64,000 bases of DNA from an uncultured Erysipelotrichaceae bacterium (GCA_903789495.1 CAIFEQ010000001.1:122559-186558), one strand, 5' to 3'. Shown: positions 29,422 through 39,200, counted from the first letter of the stretch. The notes: generated by a model not told the origin, from the letters alone. Made by a program: numbers and translations.

Positions 29422-31065
29422 ATGAAGTTTTCGGATTACAGAAACCGGCTTCGCAGGGCAGCCGGAGCATTGCTTGTTTCTGGCCTTGCAGTATCATCTC
29501 TGACGGTTACACCGGCAAATGCCGAGACCGTAAACTACTCTCTGGAAACCGAGATGTGGGCAGATCCCTATGATCTGTACCCGGACAGTCTGACGACGAC
29601 GGTTTCTCTGCAGCTGCCTTCCGCCGATGCGCGGATCAACAGCGACGTGGTTTTTGTCGTGGATATTTCAGACTGCGTCGATGAAACGCTGACGTCTCTG
29701 CAGAACATGCTGGTTCAGCTGAAGGAAAGCCAGGACAGACAGGGTGTCACCACCCGGATCGGGGTTGTCTTTTTCCGAGGCAGTGCCTACCGCTACCTGG
29801 AACTGGAGGAACTCACGGATACGGCCTACCAGCAGATCTATGACGCCATTTCCTATTATCTGACGATTCCGGAAGGTTCCCGGAACGATGCGATCCTGGC
29901 AGACATTGCGGAACGGAATACCGGCGACGCGGTGATTGCCAAAGGATCCAATCTGGACAGCGGGCTGCAGGCGGCCCAGGCCATGCTGCAGGAAGAAACC
30001 CTGCCGGGCAACAGCCAGTATGTCATTGCCGTCTCGGATGGCATCAGCTATCTCTTTGACGACGAGGAGGGCGATACCAAAGCCATCTATTCCGGCATTC
30101 AGGGCGATACGACGGTCACTTCCATCATGGCACTGTTCTATGAATGGGAAACCCGGTATAACTTTAACGGCGAAGATTATACCTACATCGGGGGCAACTT
30201 TACGCAGGCAGACTGGGACAGTCTGTTTGAAGAGATGCAGCTCAAGGTGGCCGCCGATGCCGGAGCCTATGACGTCAGTGTCCGGGCGGCTGCCGCACTG
30301 CATGCGGATTACCGGAATATGCCGCTGAGCATCATGGATGAACAGCACTTTCCGTATCTCCTGGGCAGTGAATCTTATCTCAATTCACATGCGGTCGGTA
30401 TTGAAAAGGCTCTCGTCGAGGCCTATGACACCTGGATGGAAATGGTCAATGCCGGGTATCAGTGTTTCTTTGTCAACCCGACCTTTGAGGACGCAACCGA
30501 TACTTTCCCGTATTTCTATACCCAGATGATGAATACCGCCTCCGGGCAGACCGGTACGGTGAACTTTGAAACCATCACCGCCCAGGCCATCAATGCCGTA
30601 GCGAGTGCCAGCATTCAGGATGTCATCAATCCGGAATTCGAGCTGAATCTCGAGGATGGCGTCGTACCGTTTACGATGCTCAGAGGCAATGAAGTCCTGA
30701 CCGGAACTGCCGATGCCAGCCTGGCCAATACCTGGAATTTCGGAGAACTGACCGATGACGGCGTCTATTCATACGTCGTGACCTACGATGCCTCGACCGG
30801 CACGATTGTCTGGGGCATCAACGTTCCGGTGGTCAAGGGGCAGGAACTGACACTGACCTACCAGCAGACGCTGAAGACGGCTGGTTCGGAACTGAAGGAA
30901 TATGCGGTCAGTACCTCTGTACCCTTTACCTACACGGATTCTCTGGGCCGTACCGGCAGCGGGACCTTTACGATCCCCAATGTGCTCTATCATCCCCCGG
31001 TGGTGATTCCGGTCACGACGCCGACCCCGGCAGGCCGGCTGGTTCCCGACACATCCGTGAAGTAA
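29422..31065 (+). CDS. Secreted VWA-domain surface (pilin-tip-like) protein
   Basis: Signal peptide ending in NAETVNYS; SDVVFVVDISDCVDETLTSLQNML..GVVFFRG..GSNLDSGLQAAQAML..YVIAVSDG; C-terminus TPAGRLVPDTSVK. Confidence 0.8.
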   Translation: MKFSDYRNRLRRAAGALLVSGLAVSSLTVTPANAETVNYSLETEMWADPYDLYPDSLTTTVSLQLPSADARINSDVVFVVDISDCVDETLTSLQNMLVQLKESQDRQGVTTRIGVVFFRGSAYRYLELEELTDTAYQQIYDAISYYLTIPEGSRNDAILADIAERNTGDAVIAKGSNLDSGLQAAQAMLQEETLPGNSQYVIAVSDGISYLFDDEEGDTKAIYSGIQGDTTVTSIMALFYEWETRYNFNGEDYTYIGGNFTQADWDSLFEEMQLKVAADAGAYDVSVRAAAALHADYRNMPLSIMDEQHFPYLLGSESYLNSHAVGIEKALVEAYDTWMEMVNAGYQCFFVNPTFEDATDTFPYFYTQMMNTASGQTGTVNFETITAQAINAVASASIQDVINPEFELNLEDGVVPFTMLRGNEVLTGTADASLANTWNFGELTDDGVYSYVVTYDASTGTIVWGINVPVVKGQELTLTYQQTLKTAGSELKEYAVSTSVPFTYTDSLGRTGSGTFTIPNVLYHPPVVIPVTTPTPAGRLVPDTSVK

Positions 31066-31082
31066 AAACCAGACATAACCTG

Positions 31083-31120
31083 AAAGGATCCTGCATGCAT
31101 GGCAGGGTCCTTTTCTTTAC
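31083..31120 (+). terminator. Intrinsic terminator
   Basis: AAAGGATCCTGCATGCATGGCAGGGTCCTTTTCTTT. Confidence 0.65.
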
Positions 31121-31659
31121 TTCTGGATCAGGGCAAAGTAGTACTGCACGAGGGTTTCCGGACGTTCCGGACAGCCCTTGCGGATCCACTGCGATACCAG
31201 TTCGGCAAAGGAGGTCACATAGAAAGTTTCGGCATATTCCTCCGGTACAGAAGCAGGAAACAGTTCCTGCATGCCCTCGAAGGCCCGGCCCAGCTGTTCC
31301 CGGAAATACTTCAGAAAGACATCCCCGCTTTCTCCGGAGAACAGACTGGCAATATCCGTTCTTTCCTGCAGATGGTACAGCAGATGCGTCAGTTCACTGG
31401 CCAGGGTCGGCGGCTGACCGGAGAAATCATGGGTGGCCTCGCGGTGTTCCACCGATGAGAAGACATGACTGAAGATCTCCTCACACATCTGGTTCAGGAG
31501 ATCTTCTTTGGTCTGGAAATGGGCATAGAAGGTCGTCCGGCCGACATCGGCCTCATCGATGATGTCCTGCACGGTAATCCGGCTGTAGTGCTTTCTGGCC
31601 AGCAGTCTGCTGAACGCCTGAAAGATGGCTTCTCTGGTCTTGCGCTGTCTGCGGTCCAT
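31117..31659 (-). CDS. TetR/AcrR family regulator
   Basis: MDRRQRKTREAIFQAFSRLLARKHYSRITVQDIIDEADVGRTTFYAHFQTKEDLLNQM; start trimmed from 31755. Confidence 0.9.
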   Translation of the reverse strand: MDRRQRKTREAIFQAFSRLLARKHYSRITVQDIIDEADVGRTTFYAHFQTKEDLLNQMCEEIFSHVFSSVEHREATHDFSGQPPTLASELTHLLYHLQERTDIASLFSGESGDVFLKYFREQLGRAFEGMQELFPASVPEEYAETFYVTSFAELVSQWIRKGCPERPETLVQYYFALIQK

Positions 31660-31679
31660 GTCTTTCCTCCTGTCTGCCG

Positions 31680-31794
31680 AAACAGATTTCTGTTTTTGTC
31701 CGGTATGGAATGGGAAACGGAAACTGTTTCTTGTGTTCTGCCGGAATCTGTCCATAAGATCAGGTTGCAGAACAGACTGTTCTGTTTCAAACAG
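31680..31794. promoter_or_regulatory. Cluster of AAAC/GTTT palindromes in TetR/P-ATPase divergent intergenic region
   Basis: AAACAG-ATTT-CTGTTT (31680-31695), GAAACTGTTTC (31720-31730), GAACAGACTGTTC (31770-31782), CTGTTTCAAACAG (31782-31794). Confidence 0.65.
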
Positions 31795-31834
31795 AATGTA
31801 ACGTTATCCGGTCAGAAATACAAGGAGGAAGAAT

Positions 31835-33721
31835 ATGCAGAAACTCAGTGCGTGGCTGCGGGTAGAGGCGAATTTCCGCCTGGTCAGAATCGCTGTTTCC
31901 GGGATTGCCTTGGTGGTCAGTCTGGGGAAATGGGGTACCCTGCCTGGCGGCCTGGATATGGCCTGGATTGCCATCCTGCTCTGCGGCATTCCGATCATTG
32001 TCGGGGCGGTGAAGGCATTGATTCAGGAACACGATATTACCGCTGATGTCCTGGTCTCCTGTGCCCTGATCGGTTCCCTGCTGGCCCGGGAATTCTTTGC
32101 GGCCGGGGAAGTGGCCTTCATCATGGAGATCGGCTCTGCTCTGGAGGATTACACCTCAGCCAAGGCCAGGAAAGGCATCGAAAAGCTGATCCAGCTGATG
32201 CCGTCCATGGTCCGCGTCAGACGCGGGGATGCGGAAGAAATGATTCCGGTGGAAGAGGTCCGGGCCGGGGATACGATCCTTGTTCAGGCGGGCGAGACGA
32301 TCCCGACCGACGGGGTCATCACCTCCGGCACGGCGGTCATCGATCAGTCGGTCATGACCGGGGAATCCCTGCCGGTGGATAAAACGGTCGGGGATCCGGT
32401 CATCAGCGGCACCGTCAACAAGACCGGTGTCTTTGCCTATACCGCTTCCACAGAAGTGGCAGACAGTTCCCTGCAGAAGATGATTGATCTGGCCAGACAG
32501 GCCGATGAAAACAAGGCCCCGATTGTCACCCTGGCCGATAAATGGGCGGCCTGGCTGGTCATTGCGGCCTTTACGGCAGCCGTGCTGACCTTCTTCATCA
32601 ACTGGGCTGTCTTGGGCGATTCCTACGCTGCCTTCCTGCGGGCCGTGACCGTCCTGGTGGTGGTCTGCCCCTGTGCCTTCATCCTGGCGACCCCGACCGC
32701 GATCATGGCCGGCATCGGCAATGCCTCAAAGTACGGCATGATCATCAAGTCCGGTGAAGCCCTGCAGCGTTTCGGAACCATTGATACCGTGGCCTTTGAC
32801 AAGACCGGCACCTTAACCTATGGAAAACTGGGCATCGAAGAAGTCAGGTCCCTTTCTTCTGTCTATTCGGAAGAAGAGATCCTGCGTCTGGCAGCGGTGG
32901 CGGAAGCCCGTTCCGAGCATCCGATCGGACAGGCCATCTGTGCCGCAGCCAAGACGAAAGAACAGGCCTCTGCGTATGTCGTGACGCCCGGAAAAGGAAT
33001 CACCGCCAGTTATGCGGGAAAATCCCTGCTGATCGGCAAGGCTGCCTTTCTGCAGGAGAACCACATAACAGTCGATGAAAAACTCGCAGAACCCTATCAC
33101 AACGTCGGGGCTACCGTGGTCTTTCTGGCCGTGGACGGCACCGCAGCCGGCCTGATTGCCCTGTCGGATACCCTGCGGGAGAGCGCTGCCCCGACGATCC
33201 GGAAACTGCAGGACATGCAGGTGGAAACGGTCCTGCTGACCGGCGACAGTGCGGCGGCCGCTCAGATGATTGCGGAAAAGGTCGGCGTCTCTGCCGTCAG
33301 AAGTGAACTTCTGCCGGAAGACAAGCAGAAGATCATTCAGGAATACCAGAAGCAGGGCCATAAGGTCTGCATGATCGGCGACGGCATCAACGACGCGGTG
33401 GCGCTGCGTACCGCCGATGCGGCCATTGCGATGGGCGGCATCGGTTCCGATATCGCCATTGAATCCTCGGATGTCGTTCTGGTCCAGGATGAGATCAGCC
33501 GGGTTCCCTATCTGCTTTATCTGTCCCGGAAGGTGCTGAAGAAGATTCAGTCCAACATCATCATTTCCCTGTCCATCAATGCCCTGGCAACGATCCTGGC
33601 CGCCACAGGCGTTCTCAATGCCATTGTCGGCGCTCTGGTCCACAATGCCGGTTCGGTGTTTGTGGTCCTGAATTCGCTGTTCCTGCTTTCGGTGAAAGAT
33701 ACGGATCAGCCTTCCAAATGA
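31835..33721 (+). CDS. Heavy-metal translocating P1B-type ATPase
   Basis: TGESLPVDKTVGDPVISGTVN, VVCPCAFILATPTA, DKTGTLTYG, SEHPIGQAI, GDGINDAVAL. Confidence 0.94.
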   Translation: MQKLSAWLRVEANFRLVRIAVSGIALVVSLGKWGTLPGGLDMAWIAILLCGIPIIVGAVKALIQEHDITADVLVSCALIGSLLAREFFAAGEVAFIMEIGSALEDYTSAKARKGIEKLIQLMPSMVRVRRGDAEEMIPVEEVRAGDTILVQAGETIPTDGVITSGTAVIDQSVMTGESLPVDKTVGDPVISGTVNKTGVFAYTASTEVADSSLQKMIDLARQADENKAPIVTLADKWAAWLVIAAFTAAVLTFFINWAVLGDSYAAFLRAVTVLVVVCPCAFILATPTAIMAGIGNASKYGMIIKSGEALQRFGTIDTVAFDKTGTLTYGKLGIEEVRSLSSVYSEEEILRLAAVAEARSEHPIGQAICAAAKTKEQASAYVVTPGKGITASYAGKSLLIGKAAFLQENHITVDEKLAEPYHNVGATVVFLAVDGTAAGLIALSDTLRESAAPTIRKLQDMQVETVLLTGDSAAAAQMIAEKVGVSAVRSELLPEDKQKIIQEYQKQGHKVCMIGDGINDAVALRTADAAIAMGGIGSDIAIESSDVVLVQDEISRVPYLLYLSRKVLKKIQSNIIISLSINALATILAATGVLNAIVGALVHNAGSVFVVLNSLFLLSVKDTDQPSK

Positions 33722-33746
33722 ATCTCGGACTTTCTGACAGCATCTC

Positions 33747-33776
33747 AAAGGCAGGTCTGAAAAAAGGCCTGCCTTT
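33747..33776 (+). terminator. Intrinsic terminator
   Basis: AAAGGCAGG TCTGAAAAAAGG CCTGCCTTT. Confidence 0.65.
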
Positions 33777-33809
33777 CAGCAGACCTCCTGATCAGACCGC
33801 AGCCTGATA

Positions 33810-34985
33810 TCAGAGCTTCAGACTGCTCAGCAGCCAGGCAGCGAAAGAACGGATGCCGGCCGTCAGCTGACAGAAGAGATCCTGCAGACCGGGCCCGTCA
33901 TCCTTGGTGTTGACGACCACTTTCAGTTCATTGACAGCCGACTGTGCAGGAACAGGCGTTGGCTCTGCCGTTTCTTCCGTCTCGGTATCTGAGGTATCGG
34001 CTGTGTCCTCTTCTGAGGCTGGATCTTCCGTTTCAGCAGGTTCCTCGGTTTCAGCAGGCTCTGTGGGTTCTGCCGTCTCTTCGGTTTCACTGTCTTCCGG
34101 TTCTTCGGTTTCTGTCTCCGCCGCAGCAACCTGGAAAGTCACATGTGCCTGATACCCGGCAGCCCCTGTATCCGGATAAGGCTCTGCCAGGTCATCATTC
34201 CCTGCTTCCGGCGAAGCCAGCGCTTCGAAATCATAAGTACTCCCGTCGATGCTGACAGACACTATTCCCTGCGGAACTGCGCCAATATAGAAGAGATCAC
34301 CAACGCTGTAACCAGAAGGAACGGATAAGCCGGTCAGAGTGATCTTGCCGGATGCGTTCTCCTGCCAGACACTCAGCAGTTCGGAAACAGAGGTGTAGTC
34401 TGTGATCGGCGAAAAGGTCAGCGCAATCACATGGACAGAATCATATGTTTCCTCCCCTATATCCGCAATTTCAAACAGAGAATAGAAACCTTCCAGAATA
34501 AAAGAAGAACTGCTTATGCCCGATGTATCAAGATCCGACGGCAGAAGATAATAGACGTACAGCTTCGTGTCCTGATACGATTCTTCCTCAATCACATCGG
34601 TTCCCAGTGCAGATAGAACCTCCTCCATCTTTTCGACGAGTGCAGTATCGTTCTGAACATAGGTCACCACGAAGGATGATTCCGGTTCCACGGTCTGAAT
34701 CTGTGTCGTGGTTGTGGCATCATCCGCATATAAATCGATCGGTACGCTTACCCCATAGTTATAGTCAGTAGCAAGCTGTGTGGACGGAGAAAGTCCCTCT
34801 GTCACAGAGGAGACAGCAATTGCTTCTGATGCCGTGGAAGAGGTTTCCAGCCCTGCCGGCAGCCGGGTCAGAGCCTGGCTGTTTTCAAGGGCATGAACAG
34901 GCACGCTGGTATACCCAAGGCTCGTTCCTGCTATGGCCGCAGAAATGAAACCTTTCATAAAGCAGTAATATTTATCGTATTTCAT
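33810..34985 (-). CDS. Secreted protein with Glu/Thr/Pro low-complexity region
   Basis: Signal-like N-terminus MKGFISAAIAGTSLGYTSVPVHALE; ETEEPEDSETEETAEPTEPAETEEPAETEDPASEEDTADTSDTETEETAEPTPVPAQS. Confidence 0.6.
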   Translation of the reverse strand: MKYDKYYCFMKGFISAAIAGTSLGYTSVPVHALENSQALTRLPAGLETSSTASEAIAVSSVTEGLSPSTQLATDYNYGVSVPIDLYADDATTTTQIQTVEPESSFVVTYVQNDTALVEKMEEVLSALGTDVIEEESYQDTKLYVYYLLPSDLDTSGISSSSFILEGFYSLFEIADIGEETYDSVHVIALTFSPITDYTSVSELLSVWQENASGKITLTGLSVPSGYSVGDLFYIGAVPQGIVSVSIDGSTYDFEALASPEAGNDDLAEPYPDTGAAGYQAHVTFQVAAAETETEEPEDSETEETAEPTEPAETEEPAETEDPASEEDTADTSDTETEETAEPTPVPAQSAVNELKVVVNTKDDGPGLQDLFCQLTAGIRSFAAWLLSSLKL

Positions 34986-35164
34986 AGTATTTTTTTATTT
35001 TATCTATTTTCGATAAATTTATACAGCAAAAACGTCCTACCGTTACAGTCTGATTTTCCCTGTCTTGATCTTTCGACAGTGACCAAGTTATTGTTCTGCA
35101 CTTCAGAAGACAGATAGGAGCTGTTTCGAATGGACATTTCTGATTCAGGCCAATGGGCATAGTC

Positions 35165-36232
35165 CTAAATGCCAAAATGATCCTCTAAAATATGGTTCAA
35201 CTGTGCTGCGATAACGGAGAACTCCTGATTCAGATCCAGTGTCTTTACAGATATCTGATTCCCACTCATCTGATAAACATTATCCGGCACAAGATCCTCA
35301 TCTGTTTTTGCATATAAAAGCATTCCTGAAACATGATGTTCTGTGCCTTTCAATTGCTCCTGCTTGTTTTTTACGTATGTGAAAATCTGGTACATATTTC
35401 CAGAATGAACCGTCTGTACATCGAAGTTTGACTGCACGGTCCGCTGGTAATACTTTGCATCAATGATGAGTGTCTGATTTCCATAAGTTAGTGTAATGTC
35501 TGTCTGCATAACAGGAAGCAATGCATCATAGCCATTATCCAGCTGCCAGGGAATCTGCAGAGCTTTGGAAGAAAAACCTCTGACCCTTTGACCAAATTCC
35601 TGCGCGTAGTATTCCAGGATGAATTTCTCGTACAATCTGCTCATCCTCTGTTCATCCACAAAACTGGCAAGGCGATATTCTCCGCTCTCTGTCGTCATCA
35701 GCATTCCTTCAATCAATAACTGGCAGATGGCCAGCAGCAGCTGGTATGTGCGGTTATTTCGCTGAAAGCGGATATCAGCCCAGCGGATTTCCGACAGTTC
35801 TGTCACATCAACACCGGAAAAATAGAGCATCTCCTTCTTCAGCTCAGCCTTGTATTTCCTGTCGACATCGTTCTGACGCAAAAGCAGAAAAACTGTTGAT
35901 TTCAGGATCTGATTCAGAAGATTGTTCTCAGACAGCACATCGTAATCACAGGTCACCATCACCTGATGATTCAGTTTATTCCGGATTGTTCCCGGCATAT
36001 CGATTTTTCCGCGGACAACAGCAAGATCCTGGATCTGATTGGTGTACTCACGATAAAGTCCCTGCTTCAGCTGCAGTCCGATTCCCTTGGAAAGAATTGC
36101 CGCGAACAGATTATGAATATTATCAAAAGGTTCCGTCCGGATATCGTCATAGACTGATTCCTTCAGAACTGTGAAGGCATAGGAAAGCATATAGTAGATG
36201 TTTTTTATGAATATGCTTTTATCCTTTGTCAT
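35165..36232 (-). CDS. mcrC: McrC-like component of a type IV restriction system
   Basis: NIYYMLSYAF, RGKIDMPGTIRNKLNHQVMVTCDYDVLSENNLLNQILKST, PD-(D/E)xK-like TDITLTYGNQTLIIDAKYY; overlaps mcrB by 4 nt. Confidence 0.9.
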   Translation of the reverse strand: MTKDKSIFIKNIYYMLSYAFTVLKESVYDDIRTEPFDNIHNLFAAILSKGIGLQLKQGLYREYTNQIQDLAVVRGKIDMPGTIRNKLNHQVMVTCDYDVLSENNLLNQILKSTVFLLLRQNDVDRKYKAELKKEMLYFSGVDVTELSEIRWADIRFQRNNRTYQLLLAICQLLIEGMLMTTESGEYRLASFVDEQRMSRLYEKFILEYYAQEFGQRVRGFSSKALQIPWQLDNGYDALLPVMQTDITLTYGNQTLIIDAKYYQRTVQSNFDVQTVHSGNMYQIFTYVKNKQEQLKGTEHHVSGMLLYAKTDEDLVPDNVYQMSGNQISVKTLDLNQEFSVIAAQLNHILEDHFGI

Positions 36233-38634
36233 TGAAATATTCCGTGCAGGATGTTGTCCCAGCGCTGTACCTTGTCTCCGTCATCAAACCAGTATTCGGC
36301 AAGCATAGGCAGAATATCGTAATCGACGATGGACTGCATCCACTCATCCGTACAGCTTTCTTTTGTTCTGCCGCAGAAATAGCTGTGTCCAATGCAGAAA
36401 CCCTTTCCCAGTGATTTATCCCGCCTGATTTCATCATTCAGCTCAATGACCTTCTGTATCAGGTCATCAAATGTTTCGTTCGCAAGCATCTTCTGATAAG
36501 CAGTGAATCCTTCAGATTCAAATGCCGGATCCATCTCAAAGAAACTGAACCTGCGCCGCAATGCGTAATCGATCATGGCAAGGCTGCGGTCTGCTGTATT
36601 CATCATGCCGATGATGTACAGATTATCCGGAACAGAAAACGACATGTCCGTGTAGGCCAGTGTAGCCTTTGTGCCACGATAGTCTTTCTCAATCAGCATC
36701 AGCAGTTCACCGAAAATCTTGCTGAGATTGCCGCGGTTGATTTCATCAATGAGGAAGAAGTGCTTCTTGTCCGGCTGACTCTCTGCTTTCTTGCAGAAGG
36801 TGTAGAACACTCCGTTTTTCAGCTCGAAGGAATCCCCAGCGGGTTTATAGCCCATCATGAAATCTTCGTATGAATAGTTCTGGTGGAACTGAACGAATTC
36901 TATTCTGCTGTCATCTTTTTCTCCCATCAGAGAATAGGCAAGCCTTTTTGCGGCAAACGTCTTGCCGACGCCTGGTGCACCCTGCAGGATGATATTCATT
37001 TTGTTAAGCAGTACTCCTGCCAGCCTGTCATACTTTTCTTCTGACATGTAGACTTCAGACAGAAAATCTTTCTTCGTATAGGATGGAATCTCTCTCTCCG
37101 TGCTCAGCGGATTCTCCTCACGGATCATATCCATGATGAATTCATATTCTTCCTTTGTCAGTCTGAAGAGACTGCCGTTCGGATTCTGAAAGAACTCCAT
37201 TTCCGCCAGTTCCTGGCATTCCTTCAAAGTTACATAATCGATCGGATTGGCAAGGGACTCCGTTTTTTCAAAATAAATTCTCTGCCCGTCATTTGCTGTG
37301 CTGACTTTGGCAAGCGCAACAATCTGTTTGACAGGATTGGATTCGTAGCCAATAACAAGATCGCCTGTCTTGGCATCAAGAAAATTCTGGAATATGCGCC
37401 GCTTATTCCCGTTCCCGTTATACAGCGTGTAGTCCTGTACGTCACCGACCTGGAGATCGGAAAAACTCCATATCTTCGGATTGGCATTCAGCCACCAGTA
37501 ACCGGTTTTCTTATTATCTTCTTTGTTTGCATACAGATCAACATGACTCAGATCCACCTGACGCAAGGCATCGGAGAGTTCGCTGCGCAGTTTCCAGATC
37601 ATGCCGCTTTCTTCCTCTTTTGCGGCATTTTTGCAAACATAAAGCACAGCCAGCCATTCAGGATGATCAGAATCCTCTGCCATGACCGGACAGCCAGTCT
37701 TTTTCAAAACGCGCTTGGCCAGTTCTGTGGATTCCGAATGGTAAAAATCCTTCTTCTCACCATATTTCACTGCAAGCTGTGACCAGGCAGCAGATCCGCC
37801 ATAGTCCTGGATCCTTTTCATGACTGCAAGACTGCTCTGTGTAAAGACACTCTCATCTTCAAGAAGGCCAATCCACTCAGATGTTGTGATTCCCGGGTTG
37901 TATTCCTCAGGCGAGGGATGCCACTCACTGTCTTCGGAAGAAATACCTTTTTTCTTTAAAGGATTTCGATAGATATAGAAACCAATATCGAAAGTCAGTG
38001 TTTTCAGCTCCGGATCCGGATAACAGCTTTCTGTAAGCTGACTCCTGAACAGAGTCACAAGTTCCGTATCCTGTTTCAATACATTGCAGATCTCATTGTA
38101 AAATGCATAAAAATTCCGAAGATTTTCGGCATAAGCTCCTTTTTTGAAGCTGTAACTACTGCTCAGTCTTTCTGATACTGACCTTGCTTCAGTGTATTTG
38201 TAGATATAGTACTTGTCCGGATAGCGCAGCCAGAGATATGTGGTGATTACATTTTCATACTGATAATGCTGCCTGGCACCGTTACCATACTTTTCCAGAA
38301 GAATGGATGACTGCTTCTTAAAAGTATCTATTCTTTCATATACATCCTGGTTCTCATCGAACAGGTCGATATACATGGACCGCACTTCTTCAGGAGCAGT
38401 TTTGGCAAATCCAAGAATCATTCCTGCCGGGAAATTGTTAGCGGATGCCAGCAGATTATTGGTTTTAGCCAAAGAGCGGCTGAGCATATCAGCAAAATTC
38501 ACTGCATTGATATCCCAGTTATCCTGAAAACATTTAACTGCTTCCCATTTATATTTTTCGTTTGGCCAATGCTTTGATATAAACTCTTTTTTGTACTGGA
38601 CCAGTACCTCGTTTAAACAGGATTGATCAAACAT
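36229..38634 (-). CDS. mcrB: McrB-like AAA+ GTPase with EVE-like domain
   Basis: EVE-like YWWLNANPKIWSFSDLQVGDVQDYTLYNGNGNKRRIFQNFLDAKTGDLVIGYES; Walker A GAPGVGKT; FVQFHQNYSYEDFMMGYKP; FFLIDEINRGNLSKIFGELLMLIE; MMNTADRSLAMIDYALRRRF. Confidence 0.92.
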   Translation of the reverse strand: MFDQSCLNEVLVQYKKEFISKHWPNEKYKWEAVKCFQDNWDINAVNFADMLSRSLAKTNNLLASANNFPAGMILGFAKTAPEEVRSMYIDLFDENQDVYERIDTFKKQSSILLEKYGNGARQHYQYENVITTYLWLRYPDKYYIYKYTEARSVSERLSSSYSFKKGAYAENLRNFYAFYNEICNVLKQDTELVTLFRSQLTESCYPDPELKTLTFDIGFYIYRNPLKKKGISSEDSEWHPSPEEYNPGITTSEWIGLLEDESVFTQSSLAVMKRIQDYGGSAAWSQLAVKYGEKKDFYHSESTELAKRVLKKTGCPVMAEDSDHPEWLAVLYVCKNAAKEEESGMIWKLRSELSDALRQVDLSHVDLYANKEDNKKTGYWWLNANPKIWSFSDLQVGDVQDYTLYNGNGNKRRIFQNFLDAKTGDLVIGYESNPVKQIVALAKVSTANDGQRIYFEKTESLANPIDYVTLKECQELAEMEFFQNPNGSLFRLTKEEYEFIMDMIREENPLSTEREIPSYTKKDFLSEVYMSEEKYDRLAGVLLNKMNIILQGAPGVGKTFAAKRLAYSLMGEKDDSRIEFVQFHQNYSYEDFMMGYKPAGDSFELKNGVFYTFCKKAESQPDKKHFFLIDEINRGNLSKIFGELLMLIEKDYRGTKATLAYTDMSFSVPDNLYIIGMMNTADRSLAMIDYALRRRFSFFEMDPAFESEGFTAYQKMLANETFDDLIQKVIELNDEIRRDKSLGKGFCIGHSYFCGRTKESCTDEWMQSIVDYDILPMLAEYWFDDGDKVQRWDNILHGIFQ

Positions 38635-38879
38635 TCATGCATCCTCCATGGAGCCTTGCAAATTCTTGTATATCAAGCAAGACAAATTACACTGTAGAAT
38701 ACCAGCGATTCTTCATTTTTTTCATACGAAATGGTTTTGATGACATGGCAGGTGTATGTTTCTTCTATATATGTTATTACCTTTAATCAATTCGGATTGG
38801 AACCTGTGTGCCCATTTTAAACGGCAAGGTCATTTACATGATACGTATTTCCGCATCCTAAAGTGAATCACGGAAGGCA

Positions 38880-39200
38880 TCAGAGCTGATCGTATTTATC
38901 CGCCCTGCCTTTGGCTTTCTCTGCAGGGTATTTCTTCTCATTCTGCTCCATCTTCATATTGACAATATCGTCCGCATCCAGATCCAGCTTATCCAGCATG
39001 TTCTGGCAGTAGATCATGACATCTGCCAGTTCTTCCTTCACATGCTGAAGATCATAATGCTCATCTGACCACTGAAAGCATTCCAGCAGTTCGGATGCTT
39101 CGATGACAATGGACTTGGCTAAATTGGACGGTGAATGGAACTGATCCCAGTCTCTGTCCTCACTGAACTTCCTGATTCGTTCAATCGTCTCCGGTTTCAT
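38880..39200 (-). CDS. MazG-like nucleotide pyrophosphohydrolase
   Basis: FHSPSNLAKSIVIEASELLECFQW..VKEELADVMIYCQNMLDKLDLD. Confidence 0.9.
   Translation of the reverse strand: MKPETIERIRKFSEDRDWDQFHSPSNLAKSIVIEASELLECFQWSDEHYDLQHVKEELADVMIYCQNMLDKLDLDADDIVNMKMEQNEKKYPAEKAKGRADKYDQL

Noticed and set aside
33904-34152. Ser/Val repeat ORF on plus strand (VSSVSVSEVSAVSSS..)
   Set aside because: Reverse complement of the Glu/Thr-rich low-complexity coding region.
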